Below, in pieces: positions 10,311-17,188 of a stretch of DNA of 64,000 nt. The notes beneath the pieces were generated by a model, which saw only the letters and a program-made list of their open reading frames with translations, was not told the origin of the DNA and made no database searches. A program made the position numbers and the translations under genes. The stretch lies in assembly GCF_963664735.1 (NCBI RefSeq), contig NZ_OY761553.1:3221001-3285000 (forward strand), written 5' to 3'. Positions within the stretch are counted from its first letter, which is position 1. Each line of letters begins with the position of its first letter. This DNA comes from an uncultured Cohaesibacter sp. (GTDB lineage Bacteria; Pseudomonadota; Alphaproteobacteria; Rhizobiales; Cohaesibacteraceae).

Positions 10311-10578
10311 TGTATCTCCGGTCTGATCAGCCCGGAAATATGATCGCAAAACCATATTCGCTGTGAACGTCCGGGCTGTGCGCCGCGGTTGCCCTCCTCG
10401 ATACCGGTTGCCCTGACTGGATGTCAGGTTCCGACAGGATGACCGCGCTCAGCGCCGAAAGGTTTACAAAGAGGATTTTGACAAAACAGCCCCAAGGGGT
10501 CAAGCCTTTGGCAAAGCGATTTCAACCAGTTTGAGAAACATTCGGGGATCAATCGTTTCTTACCCGACTCGACCTAAC
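10311..10578 (-). promoter_or_regulatory. Structured tnaA leader region
   Basis: The 268-nt gap upstream of tnaA holds several ordered elements. Next to the RBS is a two-level hairpin: AGCCCGG/CCGGGCT (10329-10335 with 10371-10377) enclosing AATATG/CATATT (10337-10342 with 10353-10358). Further upstream are two exact direct repeats CGGTTGCCCT (10386-10395 and 10405-10414) and a CCTGAC/GTCAGG hairpin (10412-10428). A possible 13-codon ORF (10500-10541) lacks tryptophan codons and a good RBS, so this is not an E. coli-style tnaC leader. Its regulatory role is inference. Confidence 0.5.
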
Positions 10579-10935
10579 CTAAAGACCGAGTTCTGCCCGC
10601 AGTTTTCGCGTAAGCTTGCTCGCAATTATCTCGTGAGCCGCTTCCAGATGCAGCCTTATTTCCTCATCGCTCATGGCGTCAGGCTTGTTGAGCTGCACCC
10701 ATTTGGCGCGCGCCAGATGAGGCGCGGGGATAATTCCCGACTCCTCGCGCAGAATTTCATAGGCAATATCGGAGCATTTGAAACTGATTTTGCCCGGCTC
10801 GCCACTCTTCGATTCAGCAGAGCATAAAGCAAATATCTTGCCCCCGATCTTCCAGACAGAGCAACCTCCCCACTGTACGACATTGGTTGCGTGGTGGAAT
10901 GAGGCACAATGGGCATCGAATTCTTCTCGGGTCAT
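10579..10935 (-). CDS. MmcQ/YjbR family protein
   Basis: A 118-aa protein of the YjbR/MmcQ family (CyaY-like fold). It opens MTREEFDAHCASFHHA and contains the typical W-KIGGKIFAL strand, FKCSD and RAKWVQL segments. Members are small double-wing proteins proposed to bind DNA; their function is not settled. The ATG overlaps the stop of the upstream OxyR-like gene in an ATGA (10932-10935), which implies translational coupling and one transcript. That link suggests, but does not prove, a role in the oxidative stress response. Confidence 0.82.
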   Translation of the reverse strand: MTREEFDAHCASFHHATNVVQWGGCSVWKIGGKIFALCSAESKSGEPGKISFKCSDIAYEILREESGIIPAPHLARAKWVQLNKPDAMSDEEIRLHLEAAHEIIASKLTRKLRAELGL

Positions 10936-11864
10936 ATCTGGCTCATGTGATGGTTGGCGTGCTTTTCTAAATGAAGGCTTTCGCGCGCCTCGATGATCAG
11001 GTCCCCCAGTGCGCGAAAATCCTCTTTTCTGGTTGAAGACTTGCGCCAAACCAACGTAATTTTTCGAGGCAGAGAGTCAGGCAAATCGATTTCAACAACA
11101 TCGTGCGCTTTCGTCAATCCGGCATCAATTGCCACATTGGGAATAAGCGTCGAGCCCAAACCCTCTTCCACCATGGCAAGCAATGTCGCCAGACTTGTTG
11201 CATCAAACTCGGCGTCCTTGTTCAACAGGCCCGGAAAAGCCGATAAGGCATGCTGCTGCAAGCAATGGCCTTTTTCCAACAGCATCAATGGCTCATTCTT
11301 GAGCATTGAACCATCAGCTTCTTCGTTATGCGCCAGTCTGTGATTCATCGGTGCAACAAGATGATAGCCATCCTCGAACAGTTCCCGCGTTTCCATATCA
11401 CCCACATCGTGAGGCAAAGCGATCAGAGCGACATCCAGACGCCCGCTCTTGAGGCCTTCAAGCAAGTGTTCCGTCAATTCTTCACGCAAGAACAACCGCA
11501 ACCGGGGATGCACCTTGCGCAATAGTGGCCGCAATCTTGGCAACAGATAGGGCCCGACCGTAGGGATCACGCCAAGATGCATGTCGCCCGCCATCACGTC
11601 TGACGCATGCTGTGCGGTTTCTACAAGAGCTTGCGTTTCTGCGAGAATCTGTCGGGCCTGGTCCACAATTTTCCGCCCGATCGGCGTCAAGATAACAGAC
11701 CTCTTTGATCTTTCTGCCAAAGTTGTTCCAAGGATCGTTTCAAGTTCCTTGAGTCCTGCGCTGAGCGTAGACTGGGTAACGTTGCATCTCTTGGCAGCAT
11801 TGCTGAAATGCAGTTCATCTGCCAAAGCGACCAGGAATGTGAGCTGTCTAAGAGATGGAAGCAT
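10932..11864 (-). CDS. OxyR-like LysR regulator lacking the resolving cysteine
   Basis: A 310-aa LysR regulator, OxyR-like by sequence. It has an N-terminal helix-turn-helix (LHFSNAAKRCNVTQSTLS) and the effector-domain motif LEKGHCLQQHALSAF. OxyR senses peroxide through Cys199, which forms a disulfide with Cys208. Here the first cysteine is present (Cys201), but the residue nine positions later is Phe210. The only other cysteine is Cys27 in the DNA-binding domain. The protein therefore cannot form the canonical intramolecular disulfide. It is divergent from a 1-Cys peroxiredoxin gene, its probable target, and overlaps a downstream YjbR-family gene. Confidence 0.82.
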   Translation of the reverse strand: MLPSLRQLTFLVALADELHFSNAAKRCNVTQSTLSAGLKELETILGTTLAERSKRSVILTPIGRKIVDQARQILAETQALVETAQHASDVMAGDMHLGVIPTVGPYLLPRLRPLLRKVHPRLRLFLREELTEHLLEGLKSGRLDVALIALPHDVGDMETRELFEDGYHLVAPMNHRLAHNEEADGSMLKNEPLMLLEKGHCLQQHALSAFPGLLNKDAEFDATSLATLLAMVEEGLGSTLIPNVAIDAGLTKAHDVVEIDLPDSLPRKITLVWRKSSTRKEDFRALGDLIIEARESLHLEKHANHHMSQI

Positions 11865-11988
11865 GTGACTTATCGATTTTTTCGATTAAAATATGCAAAA
11901 TAACTCATTTCACTAATAATTAGAATGTTGCTAATGTGCCGTCAACGCCAAATAGAGGAATAGACCTACTTTAAAAGGAGTATATTAC
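11865..11988. promoter_or_regulatory. oxyR-like/peroxiredoxin divergent promoter region
   Basis: This 124-bp region contains two dyads: ATCGA-TTTTT-TCGAT (11872-11886) and CTAAT-A-ATTAG (11913-11923). Both are AT-rich and suitable for LysR binding. The peroxiredoxin gene has a strong AAAGGAG RBS at its right edge. Operator assignment is inference. Confidence 0.5.
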
Positions 11989-12645
11989 ATGTCAGATATT
12001 GAAACCCCAGCAGAGGTTATGGCCTTCCCACAGCTTAACAAACCGGCCCCTGATTTTTGTGCCAAAACAACCGCAGGCATCAAAAAACTCTCCGACTATG
12101 AAGGCAAGTGGCTGATCCTTTTCTCCCACCCTGCTGACTTTACTCCGGTTTGCTCAACCGAGTTCATGGCTTTTGCAAAAGCTTATGACAAATTCCAGGA
12201 AATGAATTGCGAGCTGCTCGGTCTTTCCATCGACAGTGTCCATTCTCACATTGCCTGGGTCCGCAGCATCAAGGAAAACTGGGGCGTTGATATTCAATTC
12301 CCGATCATTGACGACATTCCGATGAAAGTCGCCAAGGCCTATGGCATGATCCATCCGGGTGCCAGCGACACTTCCGCAGTTCGCGCAACATTCCTGATCG
12401 ATCCGAAAGGCATCCTGCGCGCCATGGTCTACTATCCGCAGTCCAATGGTCGTTCGATCCCAGAATTTGTGCGCCTGCTCTCCGCCTTGCAGGCAACCGA
12501 TGCCAACAAGATTGCAACACCAGAAGGTTGGCAGCCCGGCGACAAAGTGATCGTTCCTCCGCCGTCAACAGTTGAAGGTGCTGAGAAGCGTGCTTCCGAA
12601 GGCTATGAAACTGTTGATTGGTATTTCTCCAAGAAGGATCTCTAA
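11989..12645 (+). CDS. 1-Cys peroxiredoxin (Prx6 type)
   Basis: A 218-aa thiol peroxidase reducing hydrogen peroxide and organic hydroperoxides. The peroxidatic cysteine is Cys55 in HPADFTPVCSTEF, with the conserved Thr52 and Pro53. The later GVDIQFPIIDD and C-terminal GWQPGDKVIVPPP blocks are those of the Prx6 subfamily. There is no cysteine in the C-terminal region that could act as the usual resolving cysteine, so an external thiol is expected to reduce it. It is divergent from the OxyR-like regulator and followed by a strong terminator, so it is probably monocistronic and peroxide-inducible. Confidence 0.9.
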   Translation: MSDIETPAEVMAFPQLNKPAPDFCAKTTAGIKKLSDYEGKWLILFSHPADFTPVCSTEFMAFAKAYDKFQEMNCELLGLSIDSVHSHIAWVRSIKENWGVDIQFPIIDDIPMKVAKAYGMIHPGASDTSAVRATFLIDPKGILRAMVYYPQSNGRSIPEFVRLLSALQATDANKIATPEGWQPGDKVIVPPPSTVEGAEKRASEGYETVDWYFSKKDL

Positions 12646-12674
12646 GATTACCTTGTAATCGAAGGCTCCTTACG

Positions 12675-12709
12675 AAAGGTCAGGGCAGGCCAAGCGCCCT
12701 GACCTTTTT
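12675..12709 (+). terminator. Terminator after peroxiredoxin
   Basis: Stem AAGGTCAGGGC/GCCCTGACCTT (12676-12686 with 12696-12706), 9-nt loop, then T-run. Confidence 0.87.
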
Positions 12710-12781
12710 CTATGGCGAATGAAAAACGAGGCCGGGAAGTACGCATCTCTAAGTGGCTTGTTTCGGAACCGAATCCGAACT

Positions 12782-14263
12782 TCACTGCCGCGGCATGCGG
12801 ATTTGAAAATGCGCGCCGGGACTGCGATCCAGCAGCTGAATGGTGCCGCCGTGGGCACGGACAATTTCAGCGGCGATAGCCAGCCCCAGCCCCGTTCCAC
12901 CTTTTCGTGCAGAGCCTTGAAACGGCTTGAACAGATTGGCACGAACGGTTGCCGGAACACCGGGGCCCGTGTCCGATATTTCGATAATCGTGGTTCCCTC
13001 TTTGACATGGGCATCCAGCGTCAGGCGGCAAATAACGGCTTCTTCCTTGCCGCATTGCATGACGTCTACCGCGTTGCGACAAAGATTCATGAGAACTCTG
13101 AAGAGCTGGCCCGGATCAGCATAGACTTCCAGATCTTCGGGAATTCTGTTTTCATAGCTCAGGCGTGAGGTTTCAGACAGATCCAGCAGATCGCGCATTT
13201 CTTCGCCCAGTTGATGAAGGTTCAAGAGGCGCTTGTCCGGCGGCGCTTCCTGTGCCTTGCCATAGGACATGACCGCCCGAGAGTAATCGACGGCACGGTC
13301 CAGCGTGCCCATAAGCTTTGGCACGACCCTTTGAACCGTTGGGTCATCCAGCATGGACAATCGGTCTGAAAATAGCTGGGCCGAGGCGATAATATTGCGC
13401 AAATCGTGATTGATCTTGGATACGGCCAATCCAAGATCGGCCAGACGCCTCTGTTTGTGCAATGTCTTGGCAAGAATGCCTTCCATCTCGCCCAGTTGCA
13501 TTTCAATCATACCGATTTCATCGCGACGCTTGGAGGGTTTGATAACAGCATTCATATCCTCGGGATCCGAGGTGAACCGCGCCATATTGTCCAGCACTCC
13601 CAATATCGGCCGTACGAGCAATGCCCTGAGAGAAAGATAGACCAATCCGGCAGTTATCACAGAAATGACCAATGACAGCATCAGAATATTGATAGAAAAG
13701 CCTATCATGTCCTGCCGTAGGCCGGTTTCATCAAAGACCATTTCCACTTGCCCCTGATTGTCCTTGGTCTGCCCAACCACGCGAATCGTGCGCCCCTTGC
13801 CAAACAGCAAGGTGTCGAAGGCAGCGGCAATCATGGCCGGCGGTGTCATGGACTGGATATCCTCATCGCGCATGATTGCTCCGGGCATGTCGACCATAGC
13901 GAGGAGACGCCGCTCCCCCTTGTTGCGCAAACCCAGTGTTTGCACATTCAAACGGGTCAGCAAATCCTGCTCAATGGCCTTGTCCTTGAGGTCATCGGAT
14001 GCATTGGTATAGATGAGAGCAGCCACTTCGGCCAATTCCAGCTTTCTGGTGAGCCAATCAACACGAAACTTGGAGATTGACGGCACGAAAATGAATACTT
14101 CACTGAGCATGACGAAAAGAATCGTCAGTACCAGCAGCTTGGTCGACAAACCCAGCACCGGATAGTTTTTCTGGCGCAGTGCTTCCCCTAGATATGGCCG
14201 TGCTGACGGGTGGGGAAGATCGTTTGCCTGCTTGTCTTCTTTATTGCTCGTCACACCGTCCAT
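12782..14263 (-). CDS. Orphan membrane sensor histidine kinase
   Basis: A 493-aa sensor kinase. Numbered from the ATG at 14263, it has a transmembrane segment near 40-62, a periplasmic domain of about 120 residues, a second transmembrane segment near 186-212, a HAMP domain (LLVRPILGVLDNM) to about 264, a phosphoacceptor segment SKINHDLRNIIAS with His286, and a HATPase domain with N-box, DTGPG and GTGLGLA. The H-box is NHDLRN rather than the usual SHELRTP. No response regulator gene is near, so its partner is encoded elsewhere. The start is chosen for AAAGG nine bases upstream. It is divergent from the nucleotidase gene. The signal is unknown. Confidence 0.87.
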   Translation of the reverse strand: MDGVTSNKEDKQANDLPHPSARPYLGEALRQKNYPVLGLSTKLLVLTILFVMLSEVFIFVPSISKFRVDWLTRKLELAEVAALIYTNASDDLKDKAIEQDLLTRLNVQTLGLRNKGERRLLAMVDMPGAIMRDEDIQSMTPPAMIAAAFDTLLFGKGRTIRVVGQTKDNQGQVEMVFDETGLRQDMIGFSINILMLSLVISVITAGLVYLSLRALLVRPILGVLDNMARFTSDPEDMNAVIKPSKRRDEIGMIEMQLGEMEGILAKTLHKQRRLADLGLAVSKINHDLRNIIASAQLFSDRLSMLDDPTVQRVVPKLMGTLDRAVDYSRAVMSYGKAQEAPPDKRLLNLHQLGEEMRDLLDLSETSRLSYENRIPEDLEVYADPGQLFRVLMNLCRNAVDVMQCGKEEAVICRLTLDAHVKEGTTIIEISDTGPGVPATVRANLFKPFQGSARKGGTGLGLAIAAEIVRAHGGTIQLLDRSPGAHFQIRMPRQ

Positions 14264-14594
14264 ATTCAAACGCCTTTGATCATGTCTTTCAGCCAGACCG
14301 CTATTGGCACGCCCTTGCCTTTGGGCATGTGTTATCCTGTTGTCCTGCCAGGCAAGATGCCGGTTCCAACCGAAGTTCTTTTCTTATAACCGACTTGCCT
14401 ATCTAGCGCAGGGCTTTTACGGATTGGCAAGCGCTTTGATGCGCAGCCGATTCCGAACGTTGATTTTCGAGGACACCCTGGCGGCTTGGGCGGCTTGGTT
14501 TCTATTGTAATTCGTGGCAATGTCTGACCCCGTTCCCAGACCAGTTTCATCGATGATATTGTCAATCGGGAATCGGCGGCTATTGGAGATCTGA
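14264..14594. other. Intergenic region between sensor kinase and nucleotidase
   Basis: 331 nt with no supported gene. The short frames crossing it lack ribosome-binding sites and conserved motifs. It presumably holds the two divergent promoters. Confidence 0.45.
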
Positions 14595-15317
14595 ATGAAG
14601 ACAGAACAAAAAGTCGACAGCAATTTGTCGGAAAGCTTCAAAGACATCGAAAATTGGATCTTCGATCTGGACAATACTTTATACCCGCGACATGTCGACC
14701 TATTCGCCCAGATGGAAGTGAAAATGAACGAGTTCGTTTCCAGTCTGCTTGGGCTCACGCTGGAAGATGCATCGCATTTGCGCCACGCATACTATAAGCA
14801 ATATGGCACGACCCTGCGCGGACTGATGATAGAGCATCATATCCAGCCGGATGATTTTCTGGAATATGTCCACGATATCGATCATAGCGTGGTTGAACCG
14901 GATCCGGTTCTGGCAGAGGCTCTCAAAGCCCTGCCCGGCAAACGCTATATTTTTACGAACGGTACTCAGGACCATGCCCGCAAGGTTTCCGAGCGGCTCG
15001 GGATAACCGGATATTTTCATGATGTCTTCGACATTGTCTGGGCCGAGCTGGACCCAAAGCCCAATCGCGCCCCCTATGAACGGCTTTTGGCCGAGACGGG
15101 AATCAACCCACGCCATACAGCGATGTTCGAGGATCTGGCGCGCAATCTTACGGTCCCCTCGGAACTGGGCATGACATGCGTGCTTATCGTTCCCGATCAG
15201 ATGCGCAGCGTTTTTCAAGGCCGATGGGATGCGGAAAGCGTCACCGCCCCGCATGTCAATCATGTCTGCGATAATCTGGGGCAGTTCCTGACGGATGTAC
15301 TCAAAGCCATCGGCTAA
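14595..15317 (+). CDS. HAD-family pyrimidine 5'-nucleotidase
   Basis: A 240-aa haloacid-dehalogenase phosphatase of the SDT1/PHM8-like pyrimidine 5'-nucleotidase group, which dephosphorylates pyrimidine nucleoside monophosphates. HAD motif I is IFDLDNTLYP (nucleophile aspartate first), motif II is YIFTNGT, motif III is the Lys of LDPKPNRAPY, and motif IV is MFEDLARN. The cap is the small helical C1 type. A GGAG six bases before the ATG supports the start. In many Rhizobiales this gene lies beside a HAMP sensor kinase, as here. Confidence 0.87.
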   Translation: MKTEQKVDSNLSESFKDIENWIFDLDNTLYPRHVDLFAQMEVKMNEFVSSLLGLTLEDASHLRHAYYKQYGTTLRGLMIEHHIQPDDFLEYVHDIDHSVVEPDPVLAEALKALPGKRYIFTNGTQDHARKVSERLGITGYFHDVFDIVWAELDPKPNRAPYERLLAETGINPRHTAMFEDLARNLTVPSELGMTCVLIVPDQMRSVFQGRWDAESVTAPHVNHVCDNLGQFLTDVLKAIG

Positions 15318-15394
15318 GTGATCTCTGGGATCAAGGTGAATAGTTCCTTAATCCGAAAAAGGCCTGTTTCTGCGCCTTTCCTTGCTCAGAGCAG

Positions 15395-15423
15395 TTGACG
15401 TGCCGCTCAAGTTTGACTATAAG
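15395..15423 (+). promoter_or_regulatory. Predicted sigma-70 promoter for rpsT
   Basis: TTGACG (15395-15400), 17-nt spacer, TATAAG (15418-15423). The predicted start is near 15430. Confidence 0.65.
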
Positions 15424-15435
15424 CGCGGATCAATG

Positions 15436-15459
15436 GGCGGCCCCTAGGTGCCGCCTTTT
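15436..15459 (+). terminator. Terminator-like hairpin at rpsT leader 5' end
   Basis: Stem GGCGGC/GCCGCC (15436-15441 with 15450-15455), loop CCCTAGGT, then TTTT. It begins only a few bases after the predicted transcription start. It may instead terminate read-through from the nucleotidase gene. Confidence 0.5.
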
Positions 15460-15642
15460 GCTATCGACCTATGGCGATGACAATTCTATCGCTTATATGT
15501 CGTTTCGAGAAAAGCAAAACGCATCTCCGTTTTGTTAGGTTTGCTGCTCGTCCTTCCTGGCCTGTTCAGATTTGAGGGCTGATGTGATGTAGCGGTGTTA
15601 GCGGACCAGAGTGGTACCGCATGGAAAACAAGGACAGGCTCA

Positions 15643-15909
15643 ATGGCCAATACAGTTTCCGCCAAAAAGGCGACCCGTAAGATTTCACGCAAAACTGCTA
15701 TCAACAAAGCACGTCGTACCCGTGTTCGCAGCTGCCTGCGCGCTGTTGAAGAGGCAATCGTTAGCGAAGATCAGGCAGTGGCTTCCGAAGCTCTGCGTAA
15801 AGCCCAGTCCGAAATGATGCGCGCCGTTGCCAAAGGCGTGTTCCATAAGAACACCGCTTCTCGTAAAATCTCTCGCTTGACCAAACGCGTTAAGGCTTTG
15901 GCTGAGTAA
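15643..15909 (+). CDS. rpsT: 30S ribosomal protein S20
   Basis: An 88-aa basic protein, [20 protein letters not shown]..., the standard bS20 sequence and length; it binds 16S rRNA early in 30S assembly. The ATG at 15643 is used because the 16 residues encoded upstream are not part of the family. AGGACAGG precedes it. It has its own promoter, a long leader and a terminator, and sits upstream of the dnaA region as in many alphaproteobacteria. S20 is autoregulated in enterobacteria, which might explain the leader. Confidence 0.96.
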   Translation: MANTVSAKKATRKISRKTAINKARRTRVRSCLRAVEEAIVSEDQAVASEALRKAQSEMMRAVAKGVFHKNTASRKISRLTKRVKALAE

Positions 15910-15926
15910 AGTCAGGTTTTCATTTT

Positions 15927-15954
15927 AAAGCCCGGTTCAATGCCGGGCTTTTTT
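15927..15954 (+). terminator. Terminator after rpsT
   Basis: Stem AAAGCCCGG/CCGGGCTTT (15927-15935 with 15943-15951), loop TTCAATG, T-run. Confidence 0.88.
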
Positions 15955-16595
15955 ATGCGAATCCTTCCCAGAAGCGTCACAAAACTGTCACTTCAATATT
16001 CAGGTTTGGCGAATCCGATTCTTTCGTTCTCCTTTTGATCGCTAAGCAATAATTTCCCTGTTTTTTCATAGCTTTATCCTTATGAGATCAAAGTTGCAAA
16101 AATTGGGTCATGATTCTCCAGATGGTCAATAACTGAATCGAAAAAAATTTTTCTGCGGCGCTTAATCTGCATAATGTTACCGTCAGATGACAGAATCTGA
16201 GGAGTCGCAAAGAGATAGCTTGGTCAAGTGAAAACTGGTGATTTCTGCCATTTTTGACTCATACTGATCTGGACGAAGAATCTGATTTCGTTCTTCTTGC
16301 ACGGGCCCTTTGGTCTGTGTATGGTCAGGACTCGCAGGAACACGGTTGTAAAGAAGAGCAAAAACCCAAAGGCGTTTTTGAAATCAAATGAGGCAATCGT
16401 AAGAGCAAGATCGCTTCACAATACTGAAGCTGGCTGTTTGAGGTTCTTTGCCACTGGCAGGGGCTCAGGCCATTATTCTGGCGTTCTTGCCGTGTCGGAG
16501 CACGGACCACTTGTGTAAGCGGTCATGCCCAAAAACGGATTTGTTGAATAGCATGGTCTGGTGACTTTTTGTCACCCGGACGGGAGTGTTTGTCT
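15955..16595 (+). promoter_or_regulatory. Gene-free region with GANTC cluster upstream of dnaA
   Basis: About 640 nt without a supported gene. It contains nine GANTC sites between 16011 and 16333: 16011, 16017, 16112, 16135, 16193, 16202, 16256, 16278 and 16329. GANTC is the CcrM methylation target of alphaproteobacteria. The left part is AT-rich. Two hairpins are visible: CAAAAAC/GTTTTTG (16359-16380) and GGTGAC-TTTTT-GTCACC (16560-16576) just before the rhodanese RBS. I found no convincing DnaA boxes. Confidence 0.6.
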
Positions 16596-17036
16596 TTGAG
16601 TGAATTGGCAACTTATGCGGGAGATATCGACGTTTTGACCGTCTGGCAACGATTGTCAGATGACCCTGCTGCCATACTCGTGGACGTTCGGACCCATGCA
16701 GAATGGTCTTATGTCGGCGTTCCCATGCTGGATCGTCCTGAACGGGAAATTCTTTTGGTAGAGTGGCTAGGCTACCCGAACATGACCGTACATGCAGATT
16801 TTGCAGACCGGTTGGTGGCAGAACTGGACCGAATAAACGCTGCCAAGAGCAGCCCTATCTTCTTTCTATGTCGTTCGGGGGCCCGTTCAAGAAATGCGGC
16901 AATAGAAATGACACCAAGATGGGATGGTCCCTGCTATAATGTCGAAGCGGGATTTGAAGGCGATTTAGACGATACGCTGCACCGATCAAGCAAGAACGGA
17001 TGGAAGCATGCAGGGTTGCCCTGGCGCCAGTTTTAA
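16596..17036 (+). CDS. Rhodanese-like domain protein
   Basis: A single-domain rhodanese of about 146 aa. It shows the N-terminal ILVDVRTHAEW strand-loop and the active-site loop FLCRSGARSRNAA with the catalytic cysteine and following Arg. Rhodaneses move sulfane sulfur from donors to thiol acceptors. The six-residue loop C-R-S-G-A-R fits sulfurtransferases rather than Cdc25-type phosphatases. The start is uncertain: no ATG fits, and the TTG at 16596 is nine bases after GGGAG, while TTG at 16590 is too close to it. A GGTGAC/GTCACC hairpin lies just upstream. It is 152 bp upstream of dnaA on the same strand. Confidence 0.83.
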   Translation: MSELATYAGDIDVLTVWQRLSDDPAAILVDVRTHAEWSYVGVPMLDRPEREILLVEWLGYPNMTVHADFADRLVAELDRINAAKSSPIFFLCRSGARSRNAAIEMTPRWDGPCYNVEAGFEGDLDDTLHRSSKNGWKHAGLPWRQF

Positions 17037-17188
17037 ACGGCTCTCGGGCATTTTGCGAATTGCTGACGCGGATGATGTCAGTTTAAAATTTCAACGCAGC
17101 CGCAAACCAAAGAGCGAGATAAACTCGCCAAAATTGCGGCTTATCAAGGAAACAGCTGTTTTTGGCGGCTATTAGGCTAGAACAACAA

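Larger units (their letters stand above)
15318..15642. other. Intergenic region upstream of rpsT
   Basis: 325 nt with no gene. It carries a good sigma-70 promoter (15395-15423), a GC hairpin with TTTT at the start of the predicted transcript (15436-15459), and a CAAAACG/CGTTTTG hairpin (15515-15534). These make a leader of about 210 nt before rpsT. Confidence 0.55.

Noticed and set aside
10500-10541. Thirteen-codon ORF upstream of tnaA as a tnaC leader
   Set aside because: It contains no tryptophan codon and has no Shine-Dalgarno sequence.
15955-17188. Chromosomal origin of replication next to dnaA
   Set aside because: The region is AT-rich and has a GANTC cluster, but I found no TTATCCACA-like DnaA boxes, and in Rhizobiales the origin is commonly near hemE rather than dnaA.
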